NCBI RefSeq assembly: GCF_013415125.1
Contig: NZ_JACCDE010000010.1
Span: 1-64,000, forward strand
DNA from: Vreelandella glaciei
Lineage (GTDB): Bacteria; Pseudomonadota; Gammaproteobacteria; Pseudomonadales; Halomonadaceae
Direction of reading: 5' to 3'
Length of the DNA: 64,000 nt
Both the position numbers and the translations under genes were made by a program. This document shows, piece after piece, positions 1-8,069 of the stretch (its first letter is position 1; every line of letters starts with the position of its first letter). The notes under the pieces were generated by a model. The model made no database searches. It saw only the letters and a list, made by a program, of their open reading frames with translations, and was not told the DNA's origin.

Positions 1-21
1 GATTATCTTATGCTTGTTCAT
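1..21 (-). CDS. 5' end of a minus-strand gene cut by the window edge
   Basis: A minus-strand ATG at base 21 is preceded by a strong GGAGGGG ribosome-binding run (bases 29-35) with a 7-base spacer. The frame starting Met-Asn-Lys-His-Lys-Ile-Ile stays open to the left edge. Lysines followed by hydrophobic residues could begin a signal peptide or membrane anchor, but seven codons are too few to name a product. The call rests only on start codon plus ribosome-binding site. Confidence 0.45.
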
Positions 22-149
22 GACTCTTCCCCTCCGCATTGAAGTGGTTCAACTATCAATGTAGCTCTCTGAAGCTTCGAGAGGGGAGGAGTCCCTTTCA
101 TTGAACGCAGTGAAGCAATCTGGTTTTTAGAGGCCGCCGCACGCTTGAG

Positions 150-224
150 ATTGCCGCGTCGCTGCGCTCATCGCAATGATATAGGGGGGCATTGCGAAGC
201 TTCGTCGTTTCACTCCTTGCAATG
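150..224. repeat. Two inverted-repeat units ending in ATTGC/GCAAT
   Basis: Two short units lie side by side, each bounded by an inverted pair: ATTGC at 150-154 with GCAAT at 173-177, and CATTGC at 190-195 with GCAATG at 219-224. A further GCAAT lies at 115-119. The insides carry GCGTCGCTGCGCTC-like and GAAGCTTCGTCG-like sequence. They look like degraded copies of the short palindromic intergenic repeats with GCAATGA ends found in many bacterial genomes. No gene is visible in bases 22-279, which hold only these units and a terminator. Confidence 0.5.
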
Positions 225-235
225 ACGACCTCAAT

Positions 236-263
236 GAAAAAAGGTGCCTGTTGGCACCCTTTG
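236..263 (-). terminator. Intrinsic terminator of the DUF3617 gene
   Basis: On the minus strand a GGTGCC/GGCACC stem with a short loop is followed by a run of six T, 17 bases past the stop of the DUF3617 gene. This is a standard rho-independent terminator in the right place and orientation. Confidence 0.8.
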
Positions 264-279
264 AAAAGAGAGCTAGCGA

Positions 280-708
280 TTACTCACACTCGCCTAGGTA
301 CTCGCCTTCAATGACCGTGTTCATGCTCAGTTCCCCCATGGGTGACTGGGTCAGGATATCGACGCTGCCTTCGATACGCTCGCCCATAAAACGCATTTCG
401 CCATCGATGGTGGCTTCACCACCCTCAGCGCGACACACCATGCTGTAGCTGAGACCGTCTGCATTCAGCTCCTGGTCGAGCAGTTCACAGCCTTCCTCTT
501 CCTCGATGAAGCCAAATTCAGCGCCCTCAAGCTCTTCCTGACTAATACACTGGCGCTCGGTTTCCGTTTGATCCGGAATTTCCATTTCGCCGGTAACGCT
601 GGTTTTGCTCACAAACTCCCACTCACCAGCGGTGACATTGGGGGTTTCAGCCAACGCGACCATCGGAAAGGCCACTAGGGCCGCTACTGCCATGTTACGT
701 AACATCAT
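280..708 (-). CDS. DUF3617-type secreted protein
   Basis: This 142-residue protein has a cleavable signal peptide (Met-Met-Leu-Arg-Asn, then an Ala/Val-rich core ending in VALAE near residue 21). The mature part follows the DUF3617 pattern: a GEWEF-type opening, two spaced cysteines (near CISQEEL and GCELL), a further Cys in a VCRAEGG strand, and a late strand ending in GECE. The family is periplasmic and its function is unknown. It is strongly acidic, as expected for an exported protein of a halophile. It stands alone with its own terminator. The ATG at 708 was chosen; a second ATG follows directly, so the start is good to one codon. Confidence 0.75.
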   Translation of the reverse strand: MMLRNMAVAALVAFPMVALAETPNVTAGEWEFVSKTSVTGEMEIPDQTETERQCISQEELEGAEFGFIEEEEGCELLDQELNADGLSYSMVCRAEGGEATIDGEMRFMGERIEGSVDILTQSPMGELSMNTVIEGEYLGECE

Positions 709-855
709 CGCTACTCTCGCTGCGTTGCTTTGGGAACTTAAATCCTGAGATATCCTACCTGATTCAATCCCACGATGCCCTACCCGACGACCACACTGCT
801 ACACTCATTGGGTAAGAAACTGACTTAGCGCATCCGCAATACAAGGTAACCAACA

Positions 856-1065
856 ATGCAAGACGACGCTCTGGTCAATTATGACTTTCACTGCCCCTAC
901 TGCGATTCACCGCTGACCTTCCTGATTGATACGTCACAGGGCAGTCATGACACCTGGGAGGATTGCCACCAATGCTGTGCGCCCATCCAGCTACAAGTCA
1001 TCGTCTCGCCGATGAGCGGAGAACTCGAAAGCGTCGTCGCTGGGCGTGACGACGACGTGCTGTAG
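856..1065 (+). CDS. CPXCG-motif cysteine-rich small protein
   Basis: This 69-residue protein carries two cysteine clusters: Cys13 and Cys16 in HCPYCDS, and Cys37, Cys40 and Cys41 in EDCHQCC. That layout matches the CPXCG-motif family, thought to fold as a small zinc ribbon. No enzymatic domain is present and the tail is acidic, so its role is unknown. An AAGGT motif lies 9 bases before the ATG. It converges with potI, with only six bases between the two stop codons. Confidence 0.7.
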   Translation: MQDDALVNYDFHCPYCDSPLTFLIDTSQGSHDTWEDCHQCCAPIQLQVIVSPMSGELESVVAGRDDDVL

Positions 1066-1071
1066 CTTGAT

Positions 1072-1902
1072 CTAAACGTCTCGTAAAGCAGCCTTTCGCC
1101 GGGTCTCATTACGCCGCATAAAAAACCACGCCAACAGTGTCGCCAGCGATACCGTTAGGATGATCAAGGTAGCAAGCGCATTGATCTTCGGCGACACCCC
1201 CATGCGCACCGACGAAAACACCACCATCGGCAGCGTATTAGCCCCTGGGCCTGAAACAAAGCTGGCGATCACCAGGTCATCCAGCGAGAGGGTAAACGCC
1301 AGCAGCCAGCCTGCTGCCAACGCGGGGGTAATGATCGGCAGCGTGATAGAGAAGAAGGTTTTCACTGGAGGTGAGCCCAAATCCATGGCGGCCTCTTCAA
1401 TGGAGTGATCCACTTCCCGCAGGCGCGCAGCCACCACGACCGCCACGTAGGCACTACAAAAGGTGGTATGGGCAATCCAAATGGTCGCCATACCCCGGTC
1501 GGCTGGCCAGCCGGTAATCTGCGCCATCTGCACAAATAGCAGCAGCAGTGAAAGACCCGTTATGACTTCGGGCATCACCAGCGGCGCTGTGACCATGCTG
1601 GATAGCGCCGTTTTACCGCGGAAGTGGCCATAGCGCGTCATTACGAAGGCTGCCACGGTGCCCAGGCAAACCGCCATGCTGGCAGCGAAAAATGCGATCC
1701 TTAGGCTCGTCCACACCGCCGACAGAATCTGCTCGTCACGAAATAGTTCGCCGTACCATTGGGTGGAGAACCCCGCCCACACCGTGACCAACTTTGAAGC
1801 GTTAAACGAATACACCACCAGCACAAACATCGGCAGGTAAAGAAACAGTAGGCCAATCACCAGCATGACCGTTGAGAAGTTGATCCGCCGCAGGCTGCTC
1901 AT
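1072..1902 (-). CDS. potI: Putrescine ABC transporter permease PotI
   Basis: This 276-residue inner-membrane permease (E. coli PotI is 281) has about six hydrophobic segments. The cytoplasmic coupling loop carries the EAA motif (EEAAMDLGS, then TLPIITPALAAG). It is the last gene of a minus-strand potFGHI operon and overlaps the end of potH by four bases (ATGA). With PotH it forms the membrane channel through which the PotG ATPase drives polyamine uptake. Assignment to PotI rather than PotC rests on the neighbouring PotF-like binding protein. Substrate preference (putrescine, spermidine or both) cannot be read from sequence. Confidence 0.88.
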   Translation of the reverse strand: MSSLRRINFSTVMLVIGLLFLYLPMFVLVVYSFNASKLVTVWAGFSTQWYGELFRDEQILSAVWTSLRIAFFAASMAVCLGTVAAFVMTRYGHFRGKTALSSMVTAPLVMPEVITGLSLLLLFVQMAQITGWPADRGMATIWIAHTTFCSAYVAVVVAARLREVDHSIEEAAMDLGSPPVKTFFSITLPIITPALAAGWLLAFTLSLDDLVIASFVSGPGANTLPMVVFSSVRMGVSPKINALATLIILTVSLATLLAWFFMRRNETRRKAALRDV

Positions 1903-2810
1903 GACGCTAGCTCCTTGGACTGATAGCGATGGAACCAGACAATCGGCACCAGTAAGAGCAACAGCATCACCATGGCCAGCGCCGACGCCACGGGCCAGTC
2001 GCGGTTAAGGAAAAACTCCTCCCACAACACCTTACCGATCATTAATGTGTCCGGGCCGCCAAGTAACTCGGGAATCACGAACTCGCCTACCGCCGGGATA
2101 AACACTAGCATCGAACCGGCGACAATCCCCCCCATAGAGAGCGGCAGAGTAACTTTGATAAAGGTATTGATCTTGCGCGAACCCAGGTCGGCAGCAGCTT
2201 CCAATAAAGAATTATCCATCCGGGTTAGATGGGCATAAAGCGGCAACACCATAAACGGCAAGTAGGCGTAAACGATACCAATCGTGACCGCAAACTGGGT
2301 GTTCATCATGCGCAGCGGAGAATCGATCAGCCCTATCCCTATCAGTAGGTTATTGATCAACCCGCTATTGCTTAAAATACCCATCCAGGCGTAAACACGA
2401 ATCAGAAACGACGTCCACGAAGGCAGCATGACCAGTAGCAGTAACAGCAGCTGCCAGCGAGCGGGTGCCCGCGCCATGGCATACGCCATTGGGTAGCCGA
2501 TCAGCAGACAAGCCACCGTCGCTATGAATGCAGTTTTGACTGAGCCCCAATAGGCGGCGATATAGAGCGAATCTGAGAGCAGAAAGAGGTAATTGCCCAG
2601 ATTAAGAAAGACATGCAGTGTCTGATCGGCGTACTCAAGCAGCGGGCCATAGGGCGGAATCGCAATCGCCGCTTCTGAGAGGCTGATTTTGAGCACTAGC
2701 GCAAAGGGCAGTAAAAAAAACAGCGTCAGCCACACGAGCGGAAACGCAATCACTGCTCGACGCCCTAACTGCAAGCGTTTGAGCAGTGCTGAAGAACGAG
2801 ATAACTTCAT
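1899..2810 (-). CDS. potH: Putrescine ABC transporter permease PotH
   Basis: This is the second permease of the polyamine importer, about 303 residues and close to E. coli PotH throughout. It has a hydrophobic first segment (WLTLFFLLPF), the PSWTSFLIRVYAWMG stretch and an EAA loop (EAAADLGS). The start was set at the ATG at 2810 (Met-Lys-Leu-Ser) because a GAGGAG lies 10 bases upstream; an in-frame start at 2858 would add 16 residues without a comparable site. It sits between potG and potI in the same operon and would pair with PotI as a heterodimer. Confidence 0.88.
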   Translation of the reverse strand: MKLSRSSALLKRLQLGRRAVIAFPLVWLTLFFLLPFALVLKISLSEAAIAIPPYGPLLEYADQTLHVFLNLGNYLFLLSDSLYIAAYWGSVKTAFIATVACLLIGYPMAYAMARAPARWQLLLLLLVMLPSWTSFLIRVYAWMGILSNSGLINNLLIGIGLIDSPLRMMNTQFAVTIGIVYAYLPFMVLPLYAHLTRMDNSLLEAAADLGSRKINTFIKVTLPLSMGGIVAGSMLVFIPAVGEFVIPELLGGPDTLMIGKVLWEEFFLNRDWPVASALAMVMLLLLLVPIVWFHRYQSKELAS

Positions 2811-2878
2811 TAAAGGCAGTCTCCTCGCAGTAAGGAATGCGCCACTATCGCAATTCAAAACGTTAGCAGCTCAAGACG

Positions 2879-4060
2879 CTAGCGGTTCAAAACAATCGTA
2901 CTGTGATCTTCCCAGTAGACATACACACTGTCTTCCCAGGTGGGTCGATCACCGCGACGCTCGGTATTGGCCATACTGACTTTAATGATCTGGCCCGACT
3001 GGGTGCGCACGTAGTAGAGCGAGAAACCGCCTAAATAGGCAATATCATCCACCTTGCCTTCTGCCCAGTTATATTCTGTTGTGGGTTTCTCGCGGGTTAG
3101 CCAGATTTTTTCAGGGCGCAGCGCGACCCAAACCCGCCGATTCGACGCCTGTGTGGTAATACCGTGGTCAATATAGATGGGGCGCTCGAGCGCTGGAGCG
3201 GCGATACGGCAGTGGTCGGCAGCGTCTTCGATAATCTCGCCTTCAAACAGATTCACCGTGCCGACGAATTCCGCCACCATGCGGCTCACCGGGCTTTCAT
3301 AAATATCGATGGGCGAGCCTATTTGCTCGATCCAGCCATCAGCCATGATCGCCACACGGTCGGCCATGGTCATCGCCTCTTCCTGGTCGTGAGTGACCAT
3401 AATGCAGGTCACACCCACCTGCTCAATGATCTCGACCACTTCAAGCTGCATTTCAGTGCGCAGCTTTTTATCCAGTGCGCCCATGGGCTCATCTAACAGT
3501 AACAGCTTAGGCCGCTTGGCCAGCGAACGCGCCAGTGCTACCCGCTGGCGCTGGCCGCCAGAGAGCTGATGCGGCTTGCGCTTGGCAAAGCGCTCCATAT
3601 GCACCAGTTTCAACATTTGCGCGACGCGAGCGTCGATATCCGTTTTGGGGAGCTTGTCCTGCTTTAAGCCAAAGGCAATATTCTGCGCCACTGTCATATG
3701 CGGAAATAGCGCATAGGACTGAAACATCATATTGATAGGCCGCTTGTGCGGGGGCATGGCGGTGATATTCTCACCGTCTAATAAAACCCGGCCTTCGGAG
3801 GGCGTTTCAAAGCCCGCCAACATCCGCAGCAGGGTGGATTTACCCGACCCGGAGCCACCTAATAGCGCGAAAATTTCCCCGCGCTTAACCTGCAAATTGA
3901 CATCATCCACCGCCAGCGCATCATCAAACCGTTTGCTTAAGCGTTTCACTTCCAGCACGACATCCTCGGCAAACCGTGGGGTTTTGCCCTGGGGTCGTGA
4001 CGAAGAAGGAGTCGTTGGCGCAGCAGATGAAGGCTCGTTCGACAGGGGCGTAGTGACCAT
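2879..4060 (-). CDS. potG: Putrescine ABC transporter ATPase PotG
   Basis: This 393-residue ATP-binding protein powers the polyamine importer. It shows Walker A (GGSGSGKST near residue 70), the Q-loop in MMFQSYALFP, the ABC signature LSGGQRQRVALAR, Walker B LLLLDEPMGALD and the switch His in MVTHDQEEA. The C-terminal third is the TOBE-type regulatory domain usual in PotA/PotG proteins (VALRPEKIWL). An unusually Ser/Pro/Thr-rich stretch of about 30 residues precedes the domain and is probably disordered. It lies between potF and potH and is co-directional with both. Confidence 0.9.
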   Translation of the reverse strand: MVTTPLSNEPSSAAPTTPSSSRPQGKTPRFAEDVVLEVKRLSKRFDDALAVDDVNLQVKRGEIFALLGGSGSGKSTLLRMLAGFETPSEGRVLLDGENITAMPPHKRPINMMFQSYALFPHMTVAQNIAFGLKQDKLPKTDIDARVAQMLKLVHMERFAKRKPHQLSGGQRQRVALARSLAKRPKLLLLDEPMGALDKKLRTEMQLEVVEIIEQVGVTCIMVTHDQEEAMTMADRVAIMADGWIEQIGSPIDIYESPVSRMVAEFVGTVNLFEGEIIEDAADHCRIAAPALERPIYIDHGITTQASNRRVWVALRPEKIWLTREKPTTEYNWAEGKVDDIAYLGGFSLYYVRTQSGQIIKVSMANTERRGDRPTWEDSVYVYWEDHSTIVLNR

Positions 4061-4161
4061 TCGCCACTCCCATCAAAAGGCCCGGCAACCCGGGCATTAA
4101 TAAAGACGAACAGCGAGCCGGTGAGGGAATGCCTCTGGCTCGCCGTCGGATAAATGTCGGT

Positions 4162-5265
4162 TTAACGACCGGACTTTACACGATTCCAGATCCGTGTACG
4201 TGCGCGAAGCACATCTTGAGGCTTTTCAGCCTGTACGTACAGGTTTTGCATGACATCGGTGGTCGGGTAAATCGCCGGATCATTCAGGATTTCATCAGAG
4301 AGATATTCATTAGCCGCCAAGTTAGGGTTGGCATAGCGTACATACTCGGTGATCTCGGCGGCAATTTCCGGGTCAAGAATGAAGTTGATAAAGGCATGAG
4401 CGTTTTCAGTGTTCGGCGCGTCAGCGGGCACCGCCATCATATCGAACCAAAGGGCAGCGCCTTCCTTGGGGATGCTATAGCCAATAGAGAAGTCGCGTCC
4501 TGCTTCTTCAGCACGAGCAGCGGCTTGGAAAACATCACCGGAGTAGCCTGCGGCGACGCAAATATCGCCATTCGCCAGGTCAGACACATAGCGTGACGAG
4601 TGGAAATAGGTCATATCGTCGCGAACACTAGCAATCAGCTCACCCGCCGCTTCGATATCGTCGATATTTTCGCTGAGCGGGTCTAGGCCTAGATACGCCA
4701 TGGCGGGTGACAACATCTCATCAGCAGAATCCAGCATTGACAAGCCGCAGCCCGCCTCGCTCAGTGCGCTGGTTATTTCAGGATCAAACAGCAGCCCCCA
4801 GCTGTCCAAGGGGGCGTCGTCACCCAGGATTTCTTTTACACGCTCAACGTTATAGCCGATCCCATTGGTGCCCCACATATAAGGGACCGAGTATTCGCTA
4901 CCGGCGTCGATGGTTTCCAGGTTAGCCATCAGCTCTGGGTTGAGGTTATCTAAATTGGGCAGTAACTCGTGGTTCAGTGGCTGAAACACGCCAGCTTTCA
5001 CTTGGCGGGTAAAATAGTAAGTGGATGGCACGACCACATCGTAACCGGAACGCCCAGCGAGCAAGGCGGCATCAAGAATTTCATTACTGTCGTAAACGTC
5101 GTAGGTCACTTCAATGCCGGTGCGCTCGGTAAATTTTTCCAGCGTTTCCGGGGCAATGTAGTCTGACCAGTTAAATACCCGCACCTCTTCGGCTTGGGCA
5201 GCGCTAGCCGCTGCGGCGAATGAGATAGCCGCAACGGCCGCGGAAAGTTTGTGGATGTTCCCCAT
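4162..5265 (-). CDS. potF: Periplasmic polyamine-binding protein PotF
   Basis: This 367-residue substrate-binding protein feeds PotGHI. An Ala-rich signal peptide ends near AQAEE, and the mature protein opens with VRVFNWSDYIAPET, the hallmark of the PotD/PotF family. Aromatic and acidic residues (VPYMWGTNGIGYN, AAGYSGDVFQA) match the binding pocket. The ATG at 5265 was preferred to an in-frame GTG at 5271 because the AGGAG is 8 bases from the ATG but only 2 from the GTG. About 100 bases separate it from potG, so it may have a differently processed message, as often seen for binding-protein genes. Confidence 0.9.
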   Translation of the reverse strand: MGNIHKLSAAVAAISFAAAASAAQAEEVRVFNWSDYIAPETLEKFTERTGIEVTYDVYDSNEILDAALLAGRSGYDVVVPSTYYFTRQVKAGVFQPLNHELLPNLDNLNPELMANLETIDAGSEYSVPYMWGTNGIGYNVERVKEILGDDAPLDSWGLLFDPEITSALSEAGCGLSMLDSADEMLSPAMAYLGLDPLSENIDDIEAAGELIASVRDDMTYFHSSRYVSDLANGDICVAAGYSGDVFQAAARAEEAGRDFSIGYSIPKEGAALWFDMMAVPADAPNTENAHAFINFILDPEIAAEITEYVRYANPNLAANEYLSDEILNDPAIYPTTDVMQNLYVQAEKPQDVLRARTRIWNRVKSGR

Positions 5266-5648
5266 TATCACTGCTCCTGTTGTCTCAACTAGTCATTAAA
5301 CAATTCAGCATTCACTAAACAGTTCAGCCAAATGTTTTGCCAAGTGTCTTCATACCAAGTGCGCCCTGCTGCTGCCGGCAACAGCCCTCAGCGGCTAACA
5401 ATAGCGTAGGCCATAATACTGACCGTGCGAATTTTGCGGTGCAGTGACGCCTACCGCAAGCCAATGTGAAAAATTCTTGTATTTTGCTTCATCGACCCCA
5501 TTAACCAGCTAGTGCAACGACAACCGCCTGGCCAATAGAGAAATGCTATTGATGGCATGGCTATTCTTAATTTTAGCCATTAGTCGTTAGCCATTAGTAT
5601 TATCAACAATTTCACATTATTCATTCACCAATCCTGGAGATTATCTGA
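5266..5648. other. Divergent control region between potF and ahpC
   Basis: This is the longest gene-free stretch in the window. It is A+T-rich and must hold the potF promoter (minus strand) and the ahpC promoter (plus strand). A candidate OxyR site and a -10 element for ahpC are given separately. An 11-base direct repeat, TTAGCCATTAG, occurs twice about 14 bases apart near 5574-5598. I saw no convincing open frame and no obvious potF promoter. Confidence 0.5.
5535..5603 (+). promoter_or_regulatory. Candidate OxyR site and promoter of ahpC
   Basis: Four tetranucleotides fall at the spacing of an OxyR tetramer site: ATAG (5535-5538), CTAT (5546-5549), ATGG (5557-5560) and TAAT (5568-5571), each separated by seven bases. 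The first two match the ATAG/CTAT consensus exactly; the third and fourth are partial. A TATTAT -10 element lies at 5598-5603, so the site would end just upstream of a poor -35 region, as in OxyR-activated promoters. The ahpC ATG follows 45 bases later. Confidence 0.45.
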
Positions 5649-6212
5649 ATGTCATTGATCAACACTGAAGTTAAGCCGTTTAAAGCAACTGCCTATTTGA
5701 ATGGCGAATTTGTTGATGTTACTGAAGCCGACATGCAGGGTCAGTGGTCCATCTTTTTCTTCTATCCCGCTGACTTCACTTTTGTTTGCCCGACTGAGCT
5801 TGGTGACTTAGCCGACAACTATGCTGAGTTCAAAAAACTGGGCGTTGAAATCTACAGCGTTTCAACCGATACCCACTTTACTCACAAGGCATGGCACGAC
5901 AGCTCTGACACCATCGGCAAACTTCAGTACCCGATGATTGCGGATCCGACGCTGCGCATTTCACGTAACTTTGAAGTCTTGATCGAAGAAGCCGGTCTTG
6001 CCGAGCGCGGCACCTTTGTTGTCGACCCCGACGGAAAAATCCAGATCGTCGAAATTAACGCAGGCAACATCGGTCGTAATGCCGAAGAACTGCTGCGCAA
6101 AGTGAAAGCCGCCCAATACGTGCGTGCCAACCCGAACGAAGTGTGCCCAGCCAAGTGGAAAGAAGGCGAAGAGACACTCGCTCCTTCTCTGGACCTGGTA
6201 GGCAAAATCTAA
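5649..6212 (+). CDS. ahpC: Alkyl hydroperoxide reductase peroxiredoxin AhpC
   Basis: This 187-residue typical 2-Cys peroxiredoxin reduces hydrogen peroxide and organic hydroperoxides in the cytoplasm. The peroxidatic Cys47 lies in FTFVCPTEL and the resolving Cys166 in NEVCPAKW, one residue off the E. coli numbering (46 and 165). GGAGA lies 8 bases before the ATG. It is followed by its own terminator and then by ahpF, the gene for its dedicated reductase. OxyR control is suggested by the upstream site. Confidence 0.95.
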   Translation: MSLINTEVKPFKATAYLNGEFVDVTEADMQGQWSIFFFYPADFTFVCPTELGDLADNYAEFKKLGVEIYSVSTDTHFTHKAWHDSSDTIGKLQYPMIADPTLRISRNFEVLIEEAGLAERGTFVVDPDGKIQIVEINAGNIGRNAEELLRKVKAAQYVRANPNEVCPAKWKEGEETLAPSLDLVGKI

Positions 6213-6269
6213 ACCGCTCGCGGTTTTCACATCCTTGCTCTTTTTTGCTGCGCAAGGGTGTGCATGTTC

Positions 6270-6302
6270 AACGCCCGGGTTTCGCCCGGGCGTTCTGTTT
6301 TA
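6270..6302 (+). terminator. Intrinsic terminator after ahpC
   Basis: A GC-rich perfect stem (ACGCCCGGG/CCCGGGCGT, short TTT-type loop) is followed by a T-rich run (TCTGTTTT), about 58 bases after the ahpC stop. It should limit read-through into ahpF, so ahpF probably has extra promoter activity or depends on partial read-through. Confidence 0.75.
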
Positions 6303-6303
6303 A

Positions 6304-6334
6304 AACTGTTATTAAACCTGTTAACAGTTTTTTA
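6304..6334 (+). terminator. Second hairpin with T-run between ahpC and ahpF
   Basis: An AACTGTT/AACAGTT stem with a 12-base loop is followed directly by TTTTT. It is weaker than the upstream hairpin but has terminator form. A 12-base perfect palindrome (ACACACGTGTGT) follows at 6358-6369, just ahead of the ahpF ribosome-binding site. Confidence 0.4.
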
Positions 6335-6404
6335 AAGTATTACTGATTAGCACCGTCACACACGTGTGTTCAATACGTCTGTTATCTGCGAGGAAGCTAC
6401 TGTC

Positions 6405-7961
6405 ATGCTGGACGCCAATTTAAAATCCCAGTTAAAAGCGTATCTGGAAAAAGTGACTCAGCCGTTCGAGATCGTTGCGTCCCTCGATGACGGTGCCAAG
6501 TCACAAGAATTGCTTGGTCTGTTGGAAGATATCAGCAGCCTGAGCGACAAGATTACCTTGCACAGCGATGGTCAGGATGCACGTACGCCATCGTTTGCGC
6601 TCAACCGCCCCGGTGAAGAGACTGGCGTGGTGTTTGCAGGCATTCCTATGGGCCACGAGTTCACCTCGTTAGTGCTTGCCCTGCTGCACGTTGGCGGTCA
6701 TCCGCCTAAGACGTCTGACGAATTGCTTGATCAGGTTCGAGCATTAGATGGCGAGATGCTTTTCGAGACCTATTACTCGCTGTCTTGCCAGAACTGCCCG
6801 GACGTGGTTCAGGCACTCAATTTGATGGCCATCTTCAACCCGAACGTGCGCCACGTCGCTATTGACGGCGCGCTGTTTCAGGATGAAGTCGAGTCTAGGG
6901 AAATCATGTCGGTGCCGAGCGTCTATTTGAACGGTAAACCGTTCGACCAGGGCCGCATGACGCTTGAACAGATTCTTGCCAAGGTTGATACCGGTGCCGC
7001 CGAACGCGATGCCAAAAAGCTGAGCGAAAAAGCCGCTTTCGATACGCTTGTCATTGGTGGTGGCCCGGCAGGTGCTGCGGCGGCTATCTACTCGGCGCGC
7101 AAAGGCATCAATACCGGCGTTGCCGCTGAGCGCTTCGGTGGTCAGGTGGCGGACACCATGGGCATTGAAAACTTCATTTCGGTGTCACACACCGAAGGCC
7201 CGAAAATGGTCAGCGCGCTAGAAGAGCATGTCAAAGATTACGAAGTTGACGTCATGAACCTGCAGCTTGCTACTTCCTTTAAAGCTGCCGAGACAGAAGG
7301 CGGCCTTCACGAAGTATCGTTTGAGTCCGGCGCTAAGCTGAAGAGCAAGACGCTAGTACTGGCGACAGGCGCCCGCTGGCGTGAGATGAACGTGCCCGGC
7401 GAGCAGCAGTATCGCAACAAAGGTGTTGCCTACTGCCCTCACTGTGACGGTCCGCTGTTCAAAGGCAAGCGGGTAGCGGTTATAGGGGGTGGTAACTCGG
7501 GTGTTGAAGCGGCGATTGACTTAGCGGGCATTGTCGGCCACGTCACGCTGGTTGAGTTTATGGGCGAGATGCGCGCTGATGCGGTGCTGCAGAAAAAGCT
7601 CAAGAGCCTGCCTAACGTTGATATCATTCTCAACGCCCAATCGACCGAAGTCACCGGTGACGGCAGCCGTGTCAATGGCTTGAACTATAAAGACCGTACG
7701 ACTGATGAGAGCAAATCCATCGCGTTAGAAGGTATTTTTGTTCAGATTGGTCTGGTACCTAACACCGAGTGGTTGAAAGGCTCACCGATCGAAATGACGC
7801 CGCGTGGTGAAATCATTGTCGATGCCCATGGCATGACATCCGTGCCCGGCGTATTTGCCGCAGGCGATGTGACCACCGTGCCCTACAAGCAGATCATTAT
7901 CGCCATGGGCGAAGGTGCTAAAGCATCGCTCGGCGCTTTTGACTACTTGATTCGTAACTGA
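6405..7961 (+). CDS. ahpF: Alkyl hydroperoxide reductase flavoprotein AhpF
   Basis: AhpF is an NADH-dependent FAD protein that re-reduces AhpC; 518 residues fits the family. The N-terminal double-thioredoxin domain carries Cys128/Cys131 in LSCQNCPD, and the thioredoxin-reductase-like part carries Cys344/Cys347 in AYCPHCDG. These match E. coli 129/132 and 345/348. The FAD fold is seen as [12 protein letters not shown] and the NADH fold as [12 protein letters not shown]. The ATG at 6405 was chosen for its GAGGA; an upstream in-frame GTG at 6366 would add 13 residues not found in the family. Confidence 0.95.
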   Translation: MLDANLKSQLKAYLEKVTQPFEIVASLDDGAKSQELLGLLEDISSLSDKITLHSDGQDARTPSFALNRPGEETGVVFAGIPMGHEFTSLVLALLHVGGHPPKTSDELLDQVRALDGEMLFETYYSLSCQNCPDVVQALNLMAIFNPNVRHVAIDGALFQDEVESREIMSVPSVYLNGKPFDQGRMTLEQILAKVDTGAAERDAKKLSEKAAFDTLVIGGGPAGAAAAIYSARKGINTGVAAERFGGQVADTMGIENFISVSHTEGPKMVSALEEHVKDYEVDVMNLQLATSFKAAETEGGLHEVSFESGAKLKSKTLVLATGARWREMNVPGEQQYRNKGVAYCPHCDGPLFKGKRVAVIGGGNSGVEAAIDLAGIVGHVTLVEFMGEMRADAVLQKKLKSLPNVDIILNAQSTEVTGDGSRVNGLNYKDRTTDESKSIALEGIFVQIGLVPNTEWLKGSPIEMTPRGEIIVDAHGMTSVPGVFAAGDVTTVPYKQIIIAMGEGAKASLGAFDYLIRN

Positions 7962-7971
7962 TCTCGACGAA

Positions 7972-8005
7972 AAAAAGCCCGCGGACATTTGTCCGCGGGC
8001 TTTTC
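7972..8005. terminator. Bidirectional terminator between ahpF and phaC
   Basis: A long perfect stem (AAAAGCCCGCGGAC/GTCCGCGGGCTTTT around ATTT) has A-runs on one side and T-runs on the other. It can terminate ahpF on the plus strand and, 65 bases past its stop, phaC on the minus strand. Confidence 0.85.
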
Positions 8006-8069
8006 TGTTGGGAAGTACCTTTAACTCGCGACCCGTTAGAGTACCCACGTACCGCCTTTTAGGTGCCCA

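Noticed and set aside
5924..6255. Minus-strand frames of 66-93 codons
   Set aside because: They are antisense to ahpC, which has both catalytic cysteines and expected length.
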